From Pilosibacter fragilis (GTDB lineage Bacteria > Bacillota > Clostridia > Lachnospirales > Lachnospiraceae), in the NCBI RefSeq assembly GCF_032490495.1, contig NZ_JAVYJB010000012.1:36649-100648 (forward strand): DNA of 64,000 nt, read 5' to 3'. Position numbers and translations under genes: made by a program. Shown here in pieces: positions 51,845-60,666 of this stretch. Numbering within the stretch: position 1 is the stretch's first letter; every line of letters begins with the position of its first letter. The notes under the pieces were generated by a model. That model saw only the letters and a program-made list of their open reading frames with translations, was not told the origin of the DNA and searched no databases.

Positions 51845-51874
51845 TTGTTGCCGATATTATGGTATACTTATAAA
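51845..51874 (+). promoter_or_regulatory. Promoter of the first Fic gene
   Basis: TTGTTG (51845-51850), 18-base spacer, TATAAA (51869-51874). The region 51610-51903 is AT-rich and otherwise empty. Confidence 0.5.
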
Positions 51875-51903
51875 AATAGATTTGTGACTGGAAAAGTGAT
51901 CGC

Positions 51904-52542
51904 ATGAAGAATGTGAGGGAAACTATGCTTGAAAATAAATTAGGTATTACAGATTCTACAGAATTAGCAAGAATGGAAGAAAGAATCAGTAAGCAAAAAG
52001 CGCTTGAAATGTTTGAAAGTGGCTTTTTTGAGATATTAGAACCAGGGACTTATAAAAGTCTTGCGATGATCCATCAATGTCTTTTTGATGAGATTTATGA
52101 TTTTGCCGGTAAATTACGAAAGGTTAATATTTCAAAAGGAAATTTTAGATTTGCTCCGCTGATGTATTTGGAAACAGCGTTACAGAATATAGACAAAATG
52201 CCACAGTCAACTTTTGATGAAATTGTCGAAAAATATGTTGAAATGAACGTGGCTCATCCGTTCCGAGAGGGAAATGGGAGAAGTACAAGAATATGGCTTG
52301 ACTTGATGTTGAAAAAAGAAATCGGCTATGTGGTTGACTGGAGCAAGGTGGATAAAGAAGATTATCTGCTTGCCATGGAGCGAAGTTTTATCAAAGATAT
52401 CGAAATAAAGTTTCTTTTGAAAAATGCACTTACGGATCATGCAAATGATCGAGAAATTTATACGAAGAGTATTGATCACAGTTATTACTATGAAGGTTAT
52501 TATGTGTTTAAGATGGAAAATTTGACGGACACAAAGGATTAA
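51904..52542 (+). CDS. Class III Fic protein (NmFic-like adenylyltransferase)
   Basis: 212 residues; the ATG at 51925 (MLENKLGITDS) is an equally likely start. Fic enzymes transfer AMP to target proteins. Active site VEMNVAHPFREGNGRSTRIW near residue 113 keeps every residue of HPFx(D/E)GNGRxxR. The auto-inhibitory helix sits at the C-terminus as DHSYYYEGYYVFK, matching the (S/T)xxxE(G/N) rule and the QSYYYEGY tail of Neisseria NmFic. It therefore belongs to class III, in which oligomerisation controls activity. A second Fic gene starts 34 bases downstream. Confidence 0.9.
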   Translation: MKNVRETMLENKLGITDSTELARMEERISKQKALEMFESGFFEILEPGTYKSLAMIHQCLFDEIYDFAGKLRKVNISKGNFRFAPLMYLETALQNIDKMPQSTFDEIVEKYVEMNVAHPFREGNGRSTRIWLDLMLKKEIGYVVDWSKVDKEDYLLAMERSFIKDIEIKFLLKNALTDHANDREIYTKSIDHSYYYEGYYVFKMENLTDTKD

Positions 52543-52576
52543 CTTGATTTAGCGTTAGAAAAGTGGAGGGATATGG

Positions 52577-53467
52577 ATGCAATATCGTTCAGTTAATGAA
52601 ATAGCGAAAAAATGGAATGTGTCGGAACGAAGCGTTCGAAATTACTGCGCTCAAGGACGAGTAGACGGTGTGTTTCTTAACGGCAAGACTTGGAATATTC
52701 CCGAAAATGCAGAGAAGCCAGAGCGTTCCAATAAAAAGAAAGAACAGCCGATTACCTTGCTGGATATTTTGCAGGAGCAGAAGGTAAGTAAGTATTCCGG
52801 AGGCATTTACCATAAGACACAGATTGATTTAACATATAACTCCAATCATATCGAGGGCAGCCGTTTGACCCATGATCAGACCAGATACATCTTTGAAACC
52901 AATACCATTGGTGTAGAAAAAGAAGTGCTGAATGTGGACGATGTGATTGAAACAGCAAATCACTTCCGTTGTATTGATATGATTATTGGTCATGCAAAGG
53001 CAGCACTGACAGAGAAGTTTATCAAGGAACTTCACTTGATTCTGAAAAGTGGTACAAGTGATTCCAGAAAAGATTGGTTCGCTGTAGGCGATTATAAAAC
53101 AATGCCGAATGAAGTTGGCGGCGTGGCAACCGCACTTCCGGAAGAAGCTGCCGATAAAATGAAGGCCTTGCTGACGGAATATAACGCCAAGGAAGAAAAG
53201 TCCTTTGAGGATATTCTGGACTTCCATGTGAAGTTTGAGCGGATCCATCCGTTCCAGAACGGCAATGGCCGTGTGGGCAGATTGATCATGTTTAAGGAGT
53301 GCCTGAAATACAATATCGTTCCGTTTATCATTGAGGATAATTTGAAGCTGTCCTATTATCGTGGATTGAAGGAATGGGACAACGAAAAAGGCTATCTGAC
53401 AGATACCTGCCTGACTGCGCAGGACAAGTATAAGGAGTATTTGGATTATTTTAGGATTGCTTATTAA
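52577..53467 (+). CDS. Class II Fic protein with N-terminal helix-turn-helix
   Basis: 296 residues. The N-terminus is a MerR/excisionase-type helix-turn-helix (VNEIAKKWNVSERSVRNYCA) not usual in Fic proteins. Next comes the inhibitory helix in DLTYNSNHIEGSRLTHDQTR (SxxxEG, class II position before the core). The active site FERIHPFQNGNGRVGRLIMF is near residue 220. The acidic residue that usually follows HPFx is replaced by Asn, which may weaken metal binding or alter activity. Ribosome site GTGGAGGGA. Probably co-transcribed with the class III Fic gene. Target unknown; the DNA-binding part suggests autoregulation or a DNA-associated target. Confidence 0.88.
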   Translation: MQYRSVNEIAKKWNVSERSVRNYCAQGRVDGVFLNGKTWNIPENAEKPERSNKKKEQPITLLDILQEQKVSKYSGGIYHKTQIDLTYNSNHIEGSRLTHDQTRYIFETNTIGVEKEVLNVDDVIETANHFRCIDMIIGHAKAALTEKFIKELHLILKSGTSDSRKDWFAVGDYKTMPNEVGGVATALPEEAADKMKALLTEYNAKEEKSFEDILDFHVKFERIHPFQNGNGRVGRLIMFKECLKYNIVPFIIEDNLKLSYYRGLKEWDNEKGYLTDTCLTAQDKYKEYLDYFRIAY

Positions 53468-53596
53468 AAGTGGTTCAAAGAGTAAAGTAAAAGGGCAAAT
53501 TCGCACTTTGAGATAATTAGATGACATACATTTTAAAGACAGGAGTAAGTACATGTTCTATACCAAATATAGATTGATAAGGATGGAATAAAAAGC

Positions 53597-54643
53597 ATGG
53601 AGAAATTGATCTTTTCGCTGGTTTTGCTATTGACTACAAAAATCATTTATCTGATCACAGGAAGAAACCGACGGCAGATAGCGCGTATCCCCAAAGGGAT
53701 GGCAATCTTATGCCAGCCGCCAGGACGACGGTATGTCGCTTATGCAGTAGGCGTATTCCAACTTCTTTTTGTTGCCTTTTTCCTCGTACTTTACATAAAA
53801 GACGGCGCACCTGCAGAAGCGCGGCTGATGTGGAGCCTGCTCGTCATAACTTCAATCTTGAGCTGCATGCTTCTGATTTTCAGCGGGAATGTGGCAGGTC
53901 GGGACTGCGTTTATTTTAACAGCAGGGAAGTCCGGATTGAAAAGCCCTTTCGCAAGTCCAGAACCTTTCAGTGGGAGGAAATCCGAAAAGTAGACGGTAA
54001 CTTTGACAATGCAGTCAACTTATATCTTCTGGATGGAACCAAGGTTCTTACCGCAAGGCTCGGAATGGTAAATTATGATGTATTTTGCGATATGATCAAG
54101 AAAACATGCCCAGAAAAGATTGCCAGCTACTATCGTTCCCATATGTACGAAGAATCGCAAAAATGTATTCTGCGCTATGGCTCCGAGTATTATCTTCTGG
54201 CAGCTATGGGCATCGGCATTCTCCTGATTTATATGGCAAGTCTGGTGCCCGCAGCAGCGGAGAACAGCATCATACAGCAGTTTCTGCAGGGTGATTTCTC
54301 CCAGAAGTTTGCGCTTTGGTTTGCACCTGTCTGCGGAGTCATCAGTATCGTGTTCCTGGTCGTGATGCTCAATACAAATATCCGGTATTCACAGGAAAAA
54401 ATGACCATCAAATACCCACTGCACAGAAAACGTGAACTTTACTGGAGAAACATCCAAAGAATCGAAATGGCTGCAGTGGAAAAAACGGAAAAAGCGGAAT
54501 GGATGAAGCTGCGGCTGTACACACGGGAAGGTACTTACAAGATCAGTTTCAAATTCCTGACACATGGAAAAGATGAATTTTTATCCATGCTTTTCAAGAT
54601 GATTCAAAAATATGGAATTTCCTGCATGCAAACAGATAAATAA
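53597..54643 (+). CDS. Membrane protein with PH-like repeats, DUF6560-like
   Basis: 348 residues: an N-terminal span (LIFSLVLLLTTKIIYLITG), two spans near 50-95, a soluble beta-rich segment (REVRIEKPFRKSRTFQWEEI, KVDGNFDNAVNLYLLDGTKV), two more spans near 200-260 and a second beta-rich segment (MTIKYPLHRKRELYWRNIQR). The two soluble parts look alike, as in bacterial PH-domain membrane proteins such as DUF6560. Function unknown. ATG preceded by AAGGATGG, moderately good. An integrase remnant follows six bases later. Confidence 0.6.
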   Translation: MEKLIFSLVLLLTTKIIYLITGRNRRQIARIPKGMAILCQPPGRRYVAYAVGVFQLLFVAFFLVLYIKDGAPAEARLMWSLLVITSILSCMLLIFSGNVAGRDCVYFNSREVRIEKPFRKSRTFQWEEIRKVDGNFDNAVNLYLLDGTKVLTARLGMVNYDVFCDMIKKTCPEKIASYYRSHMYEESQKCILRYGSEYYLLAAMGIGILLIYMASLVPAAAENSIIQQFLQGDFSQKFALWFAPVCGVISIVFLVVMLNTNIRYSQEKMTIKYPLHRKRELYWRNIQRIEMAAVEKTEKAEWMKLRLYTREGTYKISFKFLTHGKDEFLSMLFKMIQKYGISCMQTDK

Positions 54644-54648
54644 ACAGA

Positions 54649-54885
54649 GTTAAGACGGAGATCGGAGCGACTAAGCGAAAGAAAATCCGTACTGTGGACT
54701 TCTGCGACACACTGGCGGCAATTCTTAAGACAGCCAAAGCCGAACAGCACAAAAACTGCTTCCGATACGGAGAACTGTACAGCCTCAACTATTACAGTGA
54801 GGTCAAAGAAAAAGACCGTACTTATTACGAGGTTTACAGTCTGCCGAGAACGGAAGAAGTCCCTGAGGGATATATTGCCAGATAA
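54649..54885 (+). pseudogene. Fragment of a tyrosine recombinase/integrase
   Basis: In-frame sequence VKTEIGATKRKKIRTVDFCD continues LAAILKTAKAEQHKNCFRYG and ends YSLPRTEEVPEGYIAR. This is the middle of a Lachnospiraceae site-specific recombinase, just before the region that should hold the catalytic R..HxLRH residues. Start, catalytic core and end are all missing. It marks the left edge of the accessory island. Confidence 0.6.
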
Positions 54886-54965
54886 AATAAATGCACTTTG
54901 GGAATAGATTCTTTTGTTAGTTATATGACGAACAGTACATAAGCCTTGAGGTTTAAGGAGACAGA

Positions 54966-55138
54966 ATGGTATATTGTGATTTCAGTAATAGTTTATATAA
55001 ACAAAAGATACGATTATCGGAGATGCAGATTATTTTACAGCGTTAAATGATGTTGAAAAATATGCTCTCGATTCAAAGAAAGATAGCGTTTTAGTTAAGG
55101 GACTTTCATTAAGTGAATTGGAAAGTTTAAGGGGATAA
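54966..55138 (+). pseudogene. Frameshifted small accessory gene, unknown
   Basis: ATG 54966 after TTAAGGAGAC opens MVYCDFSNSLYKQK. A one-base shift near 55008 then gives a protein-like continuation (TIIGDADYFTALNDVEKYAL, SVLVKGLSLSELESLRG) ending at 55138. Read together they resemble a short protein of about 57 residues broken by one indel. Very AT-rich, like the immunity-like genes that follow. Confidence 0.35.
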
Positions 55139-55175
55139 ACATTTCAATCAAATTGAAATTTGCGAAGGAAGTGCA

Positions 55176-55640
55176 ATGATAGAATTAAATTCTAAGATTA
55201 AGAATGCTCTAATTAAAATTGGCTTTATTGAGCGATATGAAGAATTATCTAATAAATTTAATGCTAAAAGAACACCTTCAAGTAATCGTTTGGCTTATAT
55301 TGATAGTGAAGAGGTCATGGAGACAATTCAAGATTTAGGCTATTCTCCGGTGTTTGATGTAAAAGAAAAATTTTATAAAATCAAGGAAGAACAAATTGGA
55401 AAGATTACTTTGGAAGTTCATATTATTCTGAGATATGGAATGGTAGATTTAGTTTGGATAGTCAGAGAAAATGGAGAATTGCTTCTTGGGGCTCCTTGGG
55501 GAACATATTCAAGGAGACTTATTGATAATAATTACAGGATAAAAAAACCTATCATAGGAACATATGAGGATTTAGAAGAAATTTTGAAAATTACTTTTAA
55601 AATGTATGAAGACTTTAAGAGTACATTAACTGGTAATTAG
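55176..55640 (+). CDS. Immunity-like protein of an accessory island, unknown
   Basis: 154 residues, AT-rich gene with GGAAGTG upstream of the ATG. Sequence features such as YEELSNKFNAKRTP, the beta-rich EVHIILRYGMVDLVWIVREN and LLLGAPWGTYSRRLID are those of small soluble proteins often found beside polymorphic toxins, but no formal family can be named. No toxin lies next to it here. I infer an orphan immunity or anti-toxin function. Confidence 0.55.
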   Translation: MIELNSKIKNALIKIGFIERYEELSNKFNAKRTPSSNRLAYIDSEEVMETIQDLGYSPVFDVKEKFYKIKEEQIGKITLEVHIILRYGMVDLVWIVRENGELLLGAPWGTYSRRLIDNNYRIKKPIIGTYEDLEEILKITFKMYEDFKSTLTGN

Positions 55641-55755
55641 CTTATTTAGCCATTCTGGCAAAAGATTAAAACTAGAAGGATATAAACAAGCATCATTAGC
55701 TGTATTTTATGTCAAATTATATAAATATATGATTTGTATACGAGGATAGAGAACA

Positions 55756-56652
55756 ATGAATTCTGATATGACAAAGTATTGTTATCAACATTTTGAAAAT
55801 GCTTACAATATTGGGTGGAATACAAATTTTGATAGTACAGTGGAAAGTAAAGAGACATTTGATTCAATATTCATAGAAAAGTTGACTTCTTATTGTGAGA
55901 ATCCATTAAATAGCGACTTGAATGGTGTATGTCGTGAAACAGAGATTGATGGAAAAAAGTATGTAAAAGGGTTTGGAGAAATACGTATCATTGATTTAAA
56001 AAAGAAAATAAGATATGCAGCTCCTAATGTTATTATAGATGATATATTAAGTGGAAAATATATACCGCCAATAGAATTTATCGATGCAGTTTTAACAGGA
56101 CCGACTTTTGATTCTGAAGAATATCAGGAATTTTATTTGAATTATTCGGAAAAAAACTTTTGGGGAGAAAACGAAGAAAATTTTGAAAAAATAGCTAAGG
56201 TATTGGAATTGGCAGGAGATTTGGAGGGCTTTAAAGATTATATTTTGAATAACGATTTAATAAATATAGTTGTCCCTGAAGGTTCGTTACTTAATTATGC
56301 AATCACAGAAGGGAAAGAAAAGGAAGCACTTTGGCTTATTGAAAATGGTATAGATATTAATGCTTTTGACGGTTTGGAACTTATGACGGCAATAAAAAAG
56401 AACAATAATATAATTGCAAAAAAATTAATAGATGAAGGTATTGTTATTAATAGTAGAGAGATGAACGATAATCCTTTAGTTAGTGCGATTCGTTTTTCAA
56501 ATGCCTTTCTTGTAGAGGAACTTATGAAAAATTACAGGGATTTGATAGTAGCTTATTCAAACGAATATGTAAGAAATTGTAGTGTTTTAGATATTGCTGA
56601 AAGAACGAAAAATGAAAAAATAATAAATATAGTTAAGAAGTATTTAGTATGA
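55756..56652 (+). CDS. Ankyrin-repeat accessory protein, possible immunity protein
   Basis: 298 residues. N-terminal 150 residues: an unrecognised domain with KIRYAAPNVIIDDILSGKYI and PPIEFIDAVLTGPTFDSEEY. From about residue 170 come ankyrin-like repeats (NYAITEGKEKEALWLIENGI, MTAIKKNNNIIAKKLIDEGI) to the end. Soluble, acidic, extremely AT-rich compared with the chromosomal genes around 20-50 kb. Together with its neighbours it forms a set of orphan immunity-type genes. Target unknown. Confidence 0.6.
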   Translation: MNSDMTKYCYQHFENAYNIGWNTNFDSTVESKETFDSIFIEKLTSYCENPLNSDLNGVCRETEIDGKKYVKGFGEIRIIDLKKKIRYAAPNVIIDDILSGKYIPPIEFIDAVLTGPTFDSEEYQEFYLNYSEKNFWGENEENFEKIAKVLELAGDLEGFKDYILNNDLINIVVPEGSLLNYAITEGKEKEALWLIENGIDINAFDGLELMTAIKKNNNIIAKKLIDEGIVINSREMNDNPLVSAIRFSNAFLVEELMKNYRDLIVAYSNEYVRNCSVLDIAERTKNEKIINIVKKYLV

Positions 56653-56753
56653 TCTATTGATGTTAACATAAATTCAAAAAATTTGATAATAGTTGCTTTT
56701 CAGGTTTAAGTTCGTAAGAGAATAATAATTTTTTGATATGTTTATAGGTTGCT

Positions 56754-56852
56754 ATGGAGATTAAACTAATAGAACAATTAGGACTTAATGATTTAGATGT
56801 AGTGGAAGCGTTGATAGATGATTTAGAAAATGCCGTAAGTTTATTTAATTGA
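56754..56852 (+). pseudogene. Short orphan fragment, 32 codons
   Basis: MEIKLIEQLGLNDLDVVEAL and IDDLENAVSLFN form a helical acidic frame without a ribosome site. Probably a piece of a longer immunity-like gene. Confidence 0.3.
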
Positions 56853-56899
56853 TTGGAAAATATAAATGTGAGTAAAAATGTAAGAGAGTTTTTTGAAAA

Positions 56900-57235
56900 A
56901 TGCAAGAATTTTTTCCCTCAACGAAGAATGCATACATTGAAAGTGTAGAAGAATATGGAGAAGTATTAGAAACAGTTGTAATAGAAGATATTTTTATGCC
57001 GGAGCTTTTAACATTATTAGCTAAGAATGAAGATGCTGAATTATTAAGCAATATGTTTAATTATTTTGAAGAAATATTAAATAAGAATGATTCACATTTG
57101 ATTAATATTTTTTCTGTTACTGTGTTAGAAATTTTAGGAAATGATAAGGCAATTCTAAAGGTGGCTAAGCAATATATGGGGGAAAAAACTGCATTGCTCC
57201 AAATGAAAGTTGATAACGAATTGGGAAGATTATAA
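56900..57235 (+). CDS. DUF7674-like immunity-type protein, possibly frameshifted at its start
   Basis: 111 residues: SVEEYGEVLETVVIEDIFMP, LLSNMFNYFEEILNKNDSHL and FSVTVLEILGNDKAIL follow the DUF7674 pattern of small acidic helical proteins near toxin loci. The upstream region in another frame (VSKNVREFFEKCKNFF from 56870) reads like the missing N-terminus, with a TTTTTT run as the probable slip site, so the gene may be frameshifted. The stop is followed directly by IS91-type sequence. Confidence 0.55.
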   Translation: MQEFFPSTKNAYIESVEEYGEVLETVVIEDIFMPELLTLLAKNEDAELLSNMFNYFEEILNKNDSHLINIFSVTVLEILGNDKAILKVAKQYMGEKTALLQMKVDNELGRL

Positions 57236-57240
57236 AAAAA

Positions 57241-57369
57241 ATGGCGTCCCAGCTTGGACTTCCGTTAGTGCCGGACACTAGCTATTATTATCACCGTTTT
57301 TATCTTGGACTGCTGGAAGGCGAGTATAGTGGTCCTTTTGACAGAAAGGATGGTACAGCCAATGGATAA
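57241..57369 (+). pseudogene. 3' end of the gene that normally precedes the IS91-type transposase
   Basis: The frame MASQLGLPLVPDTSYYYHRF, YLGLLEGEYSGPFDRKDG ends at 57369 and overlaps the transposase start by 8 bases. It lacks an own start context and looks like the tail of an upstream element gene, cut at the junction with the immunity cluster. Confidence 0.4.
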
Positions 57370-58513
57370 GCCCACAGTACAGGATATTTTTCATCGTTTT
57401 TATCCGGCATACCTTGATCAATATTCACCTTCCCCTGTACAGGCAAAGGTTGCACATAACATCATGAACTGCAAGACCGGTGCCTATGGTGCAAATGTAT
57501 GTGTATGTGAGGATTGTGGCTTCGTACAGATTCATTACAATTCCTTCCGTAACCGTTGCTGCCCCATGTGTCAGGCTGTTCCGAAAGAAATGTGGATGGA
57601 TGCACGCAGAGAGGATGTCCTTGATGCTCCTTATTTCCATCTGGTTTTTACGGTTCCTGATATTTTAAACCCTGTCATTTACAGCAACCAGAGACTTCTT
57701 TATGATGCCTTATACCATGCAGCTTCTTCCACAATCAGCGAACTGACTGCCGACCCAAAACGTCTCGGCGCAAAGGTGGGATACATCTGCATTTTACATA
57801 CATGGGGTTCTGAAATGAACTTTCATCCCCACATTCATACCATCCTGCTGGGTGGAGGACTGGCTTCCAACAACCAGTGGAAGGACAATGGTGAAAATTT
57901 CTTTCTTCCCATCCGGGTCATCTCCAAAGTGTTCCGCGGAAAATATCTGGAGGAACTAAAGAGGCTGTGGGAAGAGGATAAGCTGGTATTTCATGGTACT
58001 GCAGAAAAATTTCGTAACCATTATACGTTCAAGGAGCTTTTAGATTCCTGTTATGGTATGGACTGGATTCCTCATTGTAAAAAGACATTCAATGGTGCTC
58101 AAACAGTAATGAAATACCTTAGTAAGTATACTCATCGCATTGCCGTCAGCAATCACCGCATCGTCCGTATGGATGATGATACCGTTACATTCTTAGTAAA
58201 GGATTACCGTAATGAGGGACAGTGGAAGGAACTGACCATTTCGGGTGTAGAGTTTGTCCGGCGGTTTCTCATGCATGTACCACCAAGGCGTTTTGTCCGC
58301 ATCAGGCACTACGGACTGCTATGTTTCCGTACTAAAAACCAGAAGCTCACCCTTTGCAGAAATTTACTTGGATGTAAGAAGTATCTTTCAAAGCTTCGTG
58401 ACATGGAAATGCCTGAAATATTGGAACATCTTTATGGCATCAAAGTTTGTGCGTGTAAAGCATGTGGTGGGCATCTCGGAAAGCCACAGATGAGAATGCC
58501 ACTGCGCTGCTAA
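57362..58513 (+). CDS. IS91-family transposase
   Basis: 383 residues from ATG 57362 (AAAGGATGG upstream). Rolling-circle type transposase. N-terminal zinc-binding part CVCEDCGFVQIHYNSFRNRC followed by CPMCQ, the HUH-like motif in LHTWGSEMNFHPHIHTILLG near residue 165 (His pair), and the tyrosine region FNGAQTVMKYLSKYTHRIAV near 245. C-terminal VCACKACGGHLG adds a second zinc site. Apparently full length. The conserved left-hand partner gene is truncated, so the element is probably incomplete. Confidence 0.88.
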   Translation: MDKPTVQDIFHRFYPAYLDQYSPSPVQAKVAHNIMNCKTGAYGANVCVCEDCGFVQIHYNSFRNRCCPMCQAVPKEMWMDARREDVLDAPYFHLVFTVPDILNPVIYSNQRLLYDALYHAASSTISELTADPKRLGAKVGYICILHTWGSEMNFHPHIHTILLGGGLASNNQWKDNGENFFLPIRVISKVFRGKYLEELKRLWEEDKLVFHGTAEKFRNHYTFKELLDSCYGMDWIPHCKKTFNGAQTVMKYLSKYTHRIAVSNHRIVRMDDDTVTFLVKDYRNEGQWKELTISGVEFVRRFLMHVPPRRFVRIRHYGLLCFRTKNQKLTLCRNLLGCKKYLSKLRDMEMPEILEHLYGIKVCACKACGGHLGKPQMRMPLRC

Positions 58514-58539
58514 AGAGCAACATCTAATACTTTCAAAAG

Positions 58540-58558
58540 CCTCAGTTTCTGAGGTTTT
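58540..58558 (+). terminator. Terminator after the IS91-type transposase
   Basis: CCTCAG-TTT-CTGAGG followed by TTTT. Confidence 0.7.
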
Positions 58559-58711
58559 ATCGTCATGCCCATTTGCCTGTTTTTTATAAAATGTTGTAGC
58601 TTTCATACCGAGAATCATATATAATCATGGACAGGAACAAAGAATTGAAAGTCCATAGGTTGCGGCTACCCGGACGCTCACTTTGTTCAATTAGGTCAAC
58701 TCGAAAATGGT

Positions 58712-58761
58712 GTAAACGAAGGGGCAGTTCTCTGCAATGTCAAAACTGCTTTTTCGTTTAC
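58712..58761. repeat. Hairpin in the gap after the IS91-type element
   Basis: GTAAACGAA (58712-58720) pairs with TTCGTTTAC (58753-58761), and the inner GCAGTT pairs with AACTGC. It may be an IS91 terminus or a terminator; the 58559-58805 gap has no gene otherwise. Confidence 0.55.
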
Positions 58762-58805
58762 CCCATCATCGATTGTAACCTAAAGAATTAAAGGAGACAT
58801 TTTTA

Positions 58806-58877
58806 ATGACTATGAACAAGGGTGTTTCCGTAAGAATAAACAGGATAAATCTCAATAGGGAGAAGAGTGAAAAATGA
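58806..58877 (+). CDS. Possible 23-residue leader peptide coupled to the next gene
   Basis: AAAGGAG precedes ATG 58806 by 8 bases. The frame MTMNKGVSVRINRINLNREK, SEK ends with TGA overlapping the next ATG (ATGA). Short and basic; either a coupling leader or the remnant of a truncated gene. Confidence 0.35.
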   Translation: MTMNKGVSVRINRINLNREKSEK

Positions 58878-60253
58878 TAGAGGCGCTTTTGGATTTCTTT
58901 CAATTATATACGGCGGATGCCGATTATTTACCAGACTTTTGGCTTACAATGATACTTCTTTATCTGAATGCAGGTCTGTATCTTAACGACCTATATAATC
59001 TGGTGAAACGCAAGTCAAAAGCGGAAACATTCAGTCTGATGGCGATACCAGGAGTCTTTGCAGTAATTTTCGTGTCGATGCAATCAATTTTTGCGCATGT
59101 ACCGAATCTGCAGAGCATAGCTTCACAGGCCAAACGCCTGAGCCTGCTTATAACGGCAATACAGCCACAAACGAATCTTGCGCTGCTTCTTATTGTATTT
59201 CTTTATCCGATTCTATGGGGAATCGGGCTCTTACGACAAAGGAGGCATGAACACGGCAGCCGCAAACGCTGGGTGCTGTCCTGCATTCCTGATTATATTG
59301 CATGGATCATACTGATATTGGGCATCGGTTATCACCTGTTTTTCGGGGAAAATATCCTGAATAGTGTTCTGGAAAATGCGAAGGAGGGAGATTTACTGGC
59401 CCTTTATGGCTCCCGCAGAACCTGGCTCTATATATGGATGTATGGAATTTATATCCTTGTATGCAAGGAAGCGGTGCTGCTTGTCGGCCTTTTGTCTGAA
59501 CTTTTGCTTATGCGAATTCCGCTTCGCTACCATAGTGGGCAGAATGCTGTTACCTTTGTCAGCTTTTATTATCTGTTTTGCCAGAATGCCATTTTTCGTG
59601 GTATCTCCCTGCTGGAAGCTGCGTTGGTGATTCCGCTTTGCGGAGTGATGCTTCGGGAAGTGGCATCGCCTTTCAGCGATCACTCGTCGACTATGATATA
59701 CGCAGCCATTTTGCTGCTGACAGGCGCAGTGTTTGTTGTTCTTATCGCCATTGGTCCGGTCATGCGGACACTTTCCTGCTTCGATGCATGGGGACAGCGC
59801 AAGCAGATCAGAGAGCTTTTCTGTACGGAATATTTTCTCATGCAGCCAGTTTCCAGCAACAGATCGTTCACGGTCACTCATCATTTTATCATTGACGAAC
59901 AGGACGCCGCCGGTGTTTACTATCTTCCGCTTCTCACAGACATCAGCGGATGGGCCTCCCCGGGAAAGAAAGCAGGCAAATGGAAAATGCTCTCTTTCGC
60001 AGATGGCAGAACCCTTGAATTGTCAGAACACGAGGCAGAAGCCGCCAAGGAAATGCTCTCTTATGCATCCAACCGTCTCTATGCCCAGAAGATAACTGGA
60101 GAAAATTGGAGCAATAAAAACAATATGCCTGGCACAGAGGAAACCTGGAACCCACTCATAAGTCCGGCAACAACGATGTATCAGAAACTGGTCAGGATAT
60201 TTTTAGGTCTGATGGTTATTCTTTTTATGATGAGCTATCAGATACTGAAGTAA
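58874..60253 (+). CDS. Multi-span membrane protein, unknown
   Basis: 459 residues with about nine hydrophobic spans: LTMILLYLNAGLYLNDLYNL, MAIPGVFAVIFVSMQSIFAH, LALLLIVFLYPILWGIGLLR, WIILILGIGYHLFF, LYIWMYGIYILVCKEAVLLV, and more to a soluble C-terminal part (RSFTVTHHFIIDEQDAAGVY) with a final span. No family recognised. Start ATG overlaps the stop of a 23-codon leader. Base composition resembles the 348-residue membrane gene at 53597, and both flank the AT-rich immunity cluster, so they may once have been one membrane-protein unit split by insertions. Confidence 0.55.
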   Translation: MIEALLDFFQLYTADADYLPDFWLTMILLYLNAGLYLNDLYNLVKRKSKAETFSLMAIPGVFAVIFVSMQSIFAHVPNLQSIASQAKRLSLLITAIQPQTNLALLLIVFLYPILWGIGLLRQRRHEHGSRKRWVLSCIPDYIAWIILILGIGYHLFFGENILNSVLENAKEGDLLALYGSRRTWLYIWMYGIYILVCKEAVLLVGLLSELLLMRIPLRYHSGQNAVTFVSFYYLFCQNAIFRGISLLEAALVIPLCGVMLREVASPFSDHSSTMIYAAILLLTGAVFVVLIAIGPVMRTLSCFDAWGQRKQIRELFCTEYFLMQPVSSNRSFTVTHHFIIDEQDAAGVYYLPLLTDISGWASPGKKAGKWKMLSFADGRTLELSEHEAEAAKEMLSYASNRLYAQKITGENWSNKNNMPGTEETWNPLISPATTMYQKLVRIFLGLMVILFMMSYQILK

Positions 60254-60527
60254 TTGAAAAAAGAAGAAGCAGGCAAACGAGTATATAACTATCAAGAGGG
60301 CGATTATATGAAGCTTTGGATTGAATAACATACAATTTCAAGTTTGTCGGATTGTAAAGACAGAGCCTTATGCAAGGGGCAGGAGAAAGACACCGCTCGG
60401 GTTAAGGGCGAAGCGCCTTAGCTGGTCAAGGGTGCAACCATTGACCAGTTAGTGGCGTTTCGCCACTAAGTACCGGGTATTGCTTGTAGCAGAGCTTCAC
60501 AAGATGAATCAACTATAGTGGTTCAGC
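60254..60527. other. Non-coding left end of the mobile element
   Basis: No gene. Contains clusters of small inverted repeats (see 60422-60467) and GGGCGAAGCGCC, typical of the left ends of Lachnospiraceae mobile elements carrying tnpV. Confidence 0.4.
60422..60467. repeat. Two adjacent inverted repeats
   Basis: CTGGTCAA-N11-TTGACCAG (60422-60448) and AGTGGCG-TTT-CGCCACT (60451-60467), each perfect. They may be transposase binding sites or a structured leader. Confidence 0.55.
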
Positions 60528-60666
60528 ATGGACACATTAGCCCGTATCTGCGAAACGCTGAATTGTGAGATTACCGATGTGATTGAGTTAGTACCAGACG
60601 AGCCTGCATCCACAGGAGGTAAGGAACATGAGCGAATTGAAACCAAGAATAACAGAAAACGGAATT
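60528..60666 (+). pseudogene. C-terminal piece of an XRE-type regulator
   Basis: The frame MDTLARICETLNCEITDVIE, LVPDEPAS matches the last helices of small Cro/CI-family regulators, but the DNA-binding helix-turn-helix that should precede it is missing. It overlaps the start of tnpV by 39 bases. Confidence 0.55.
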
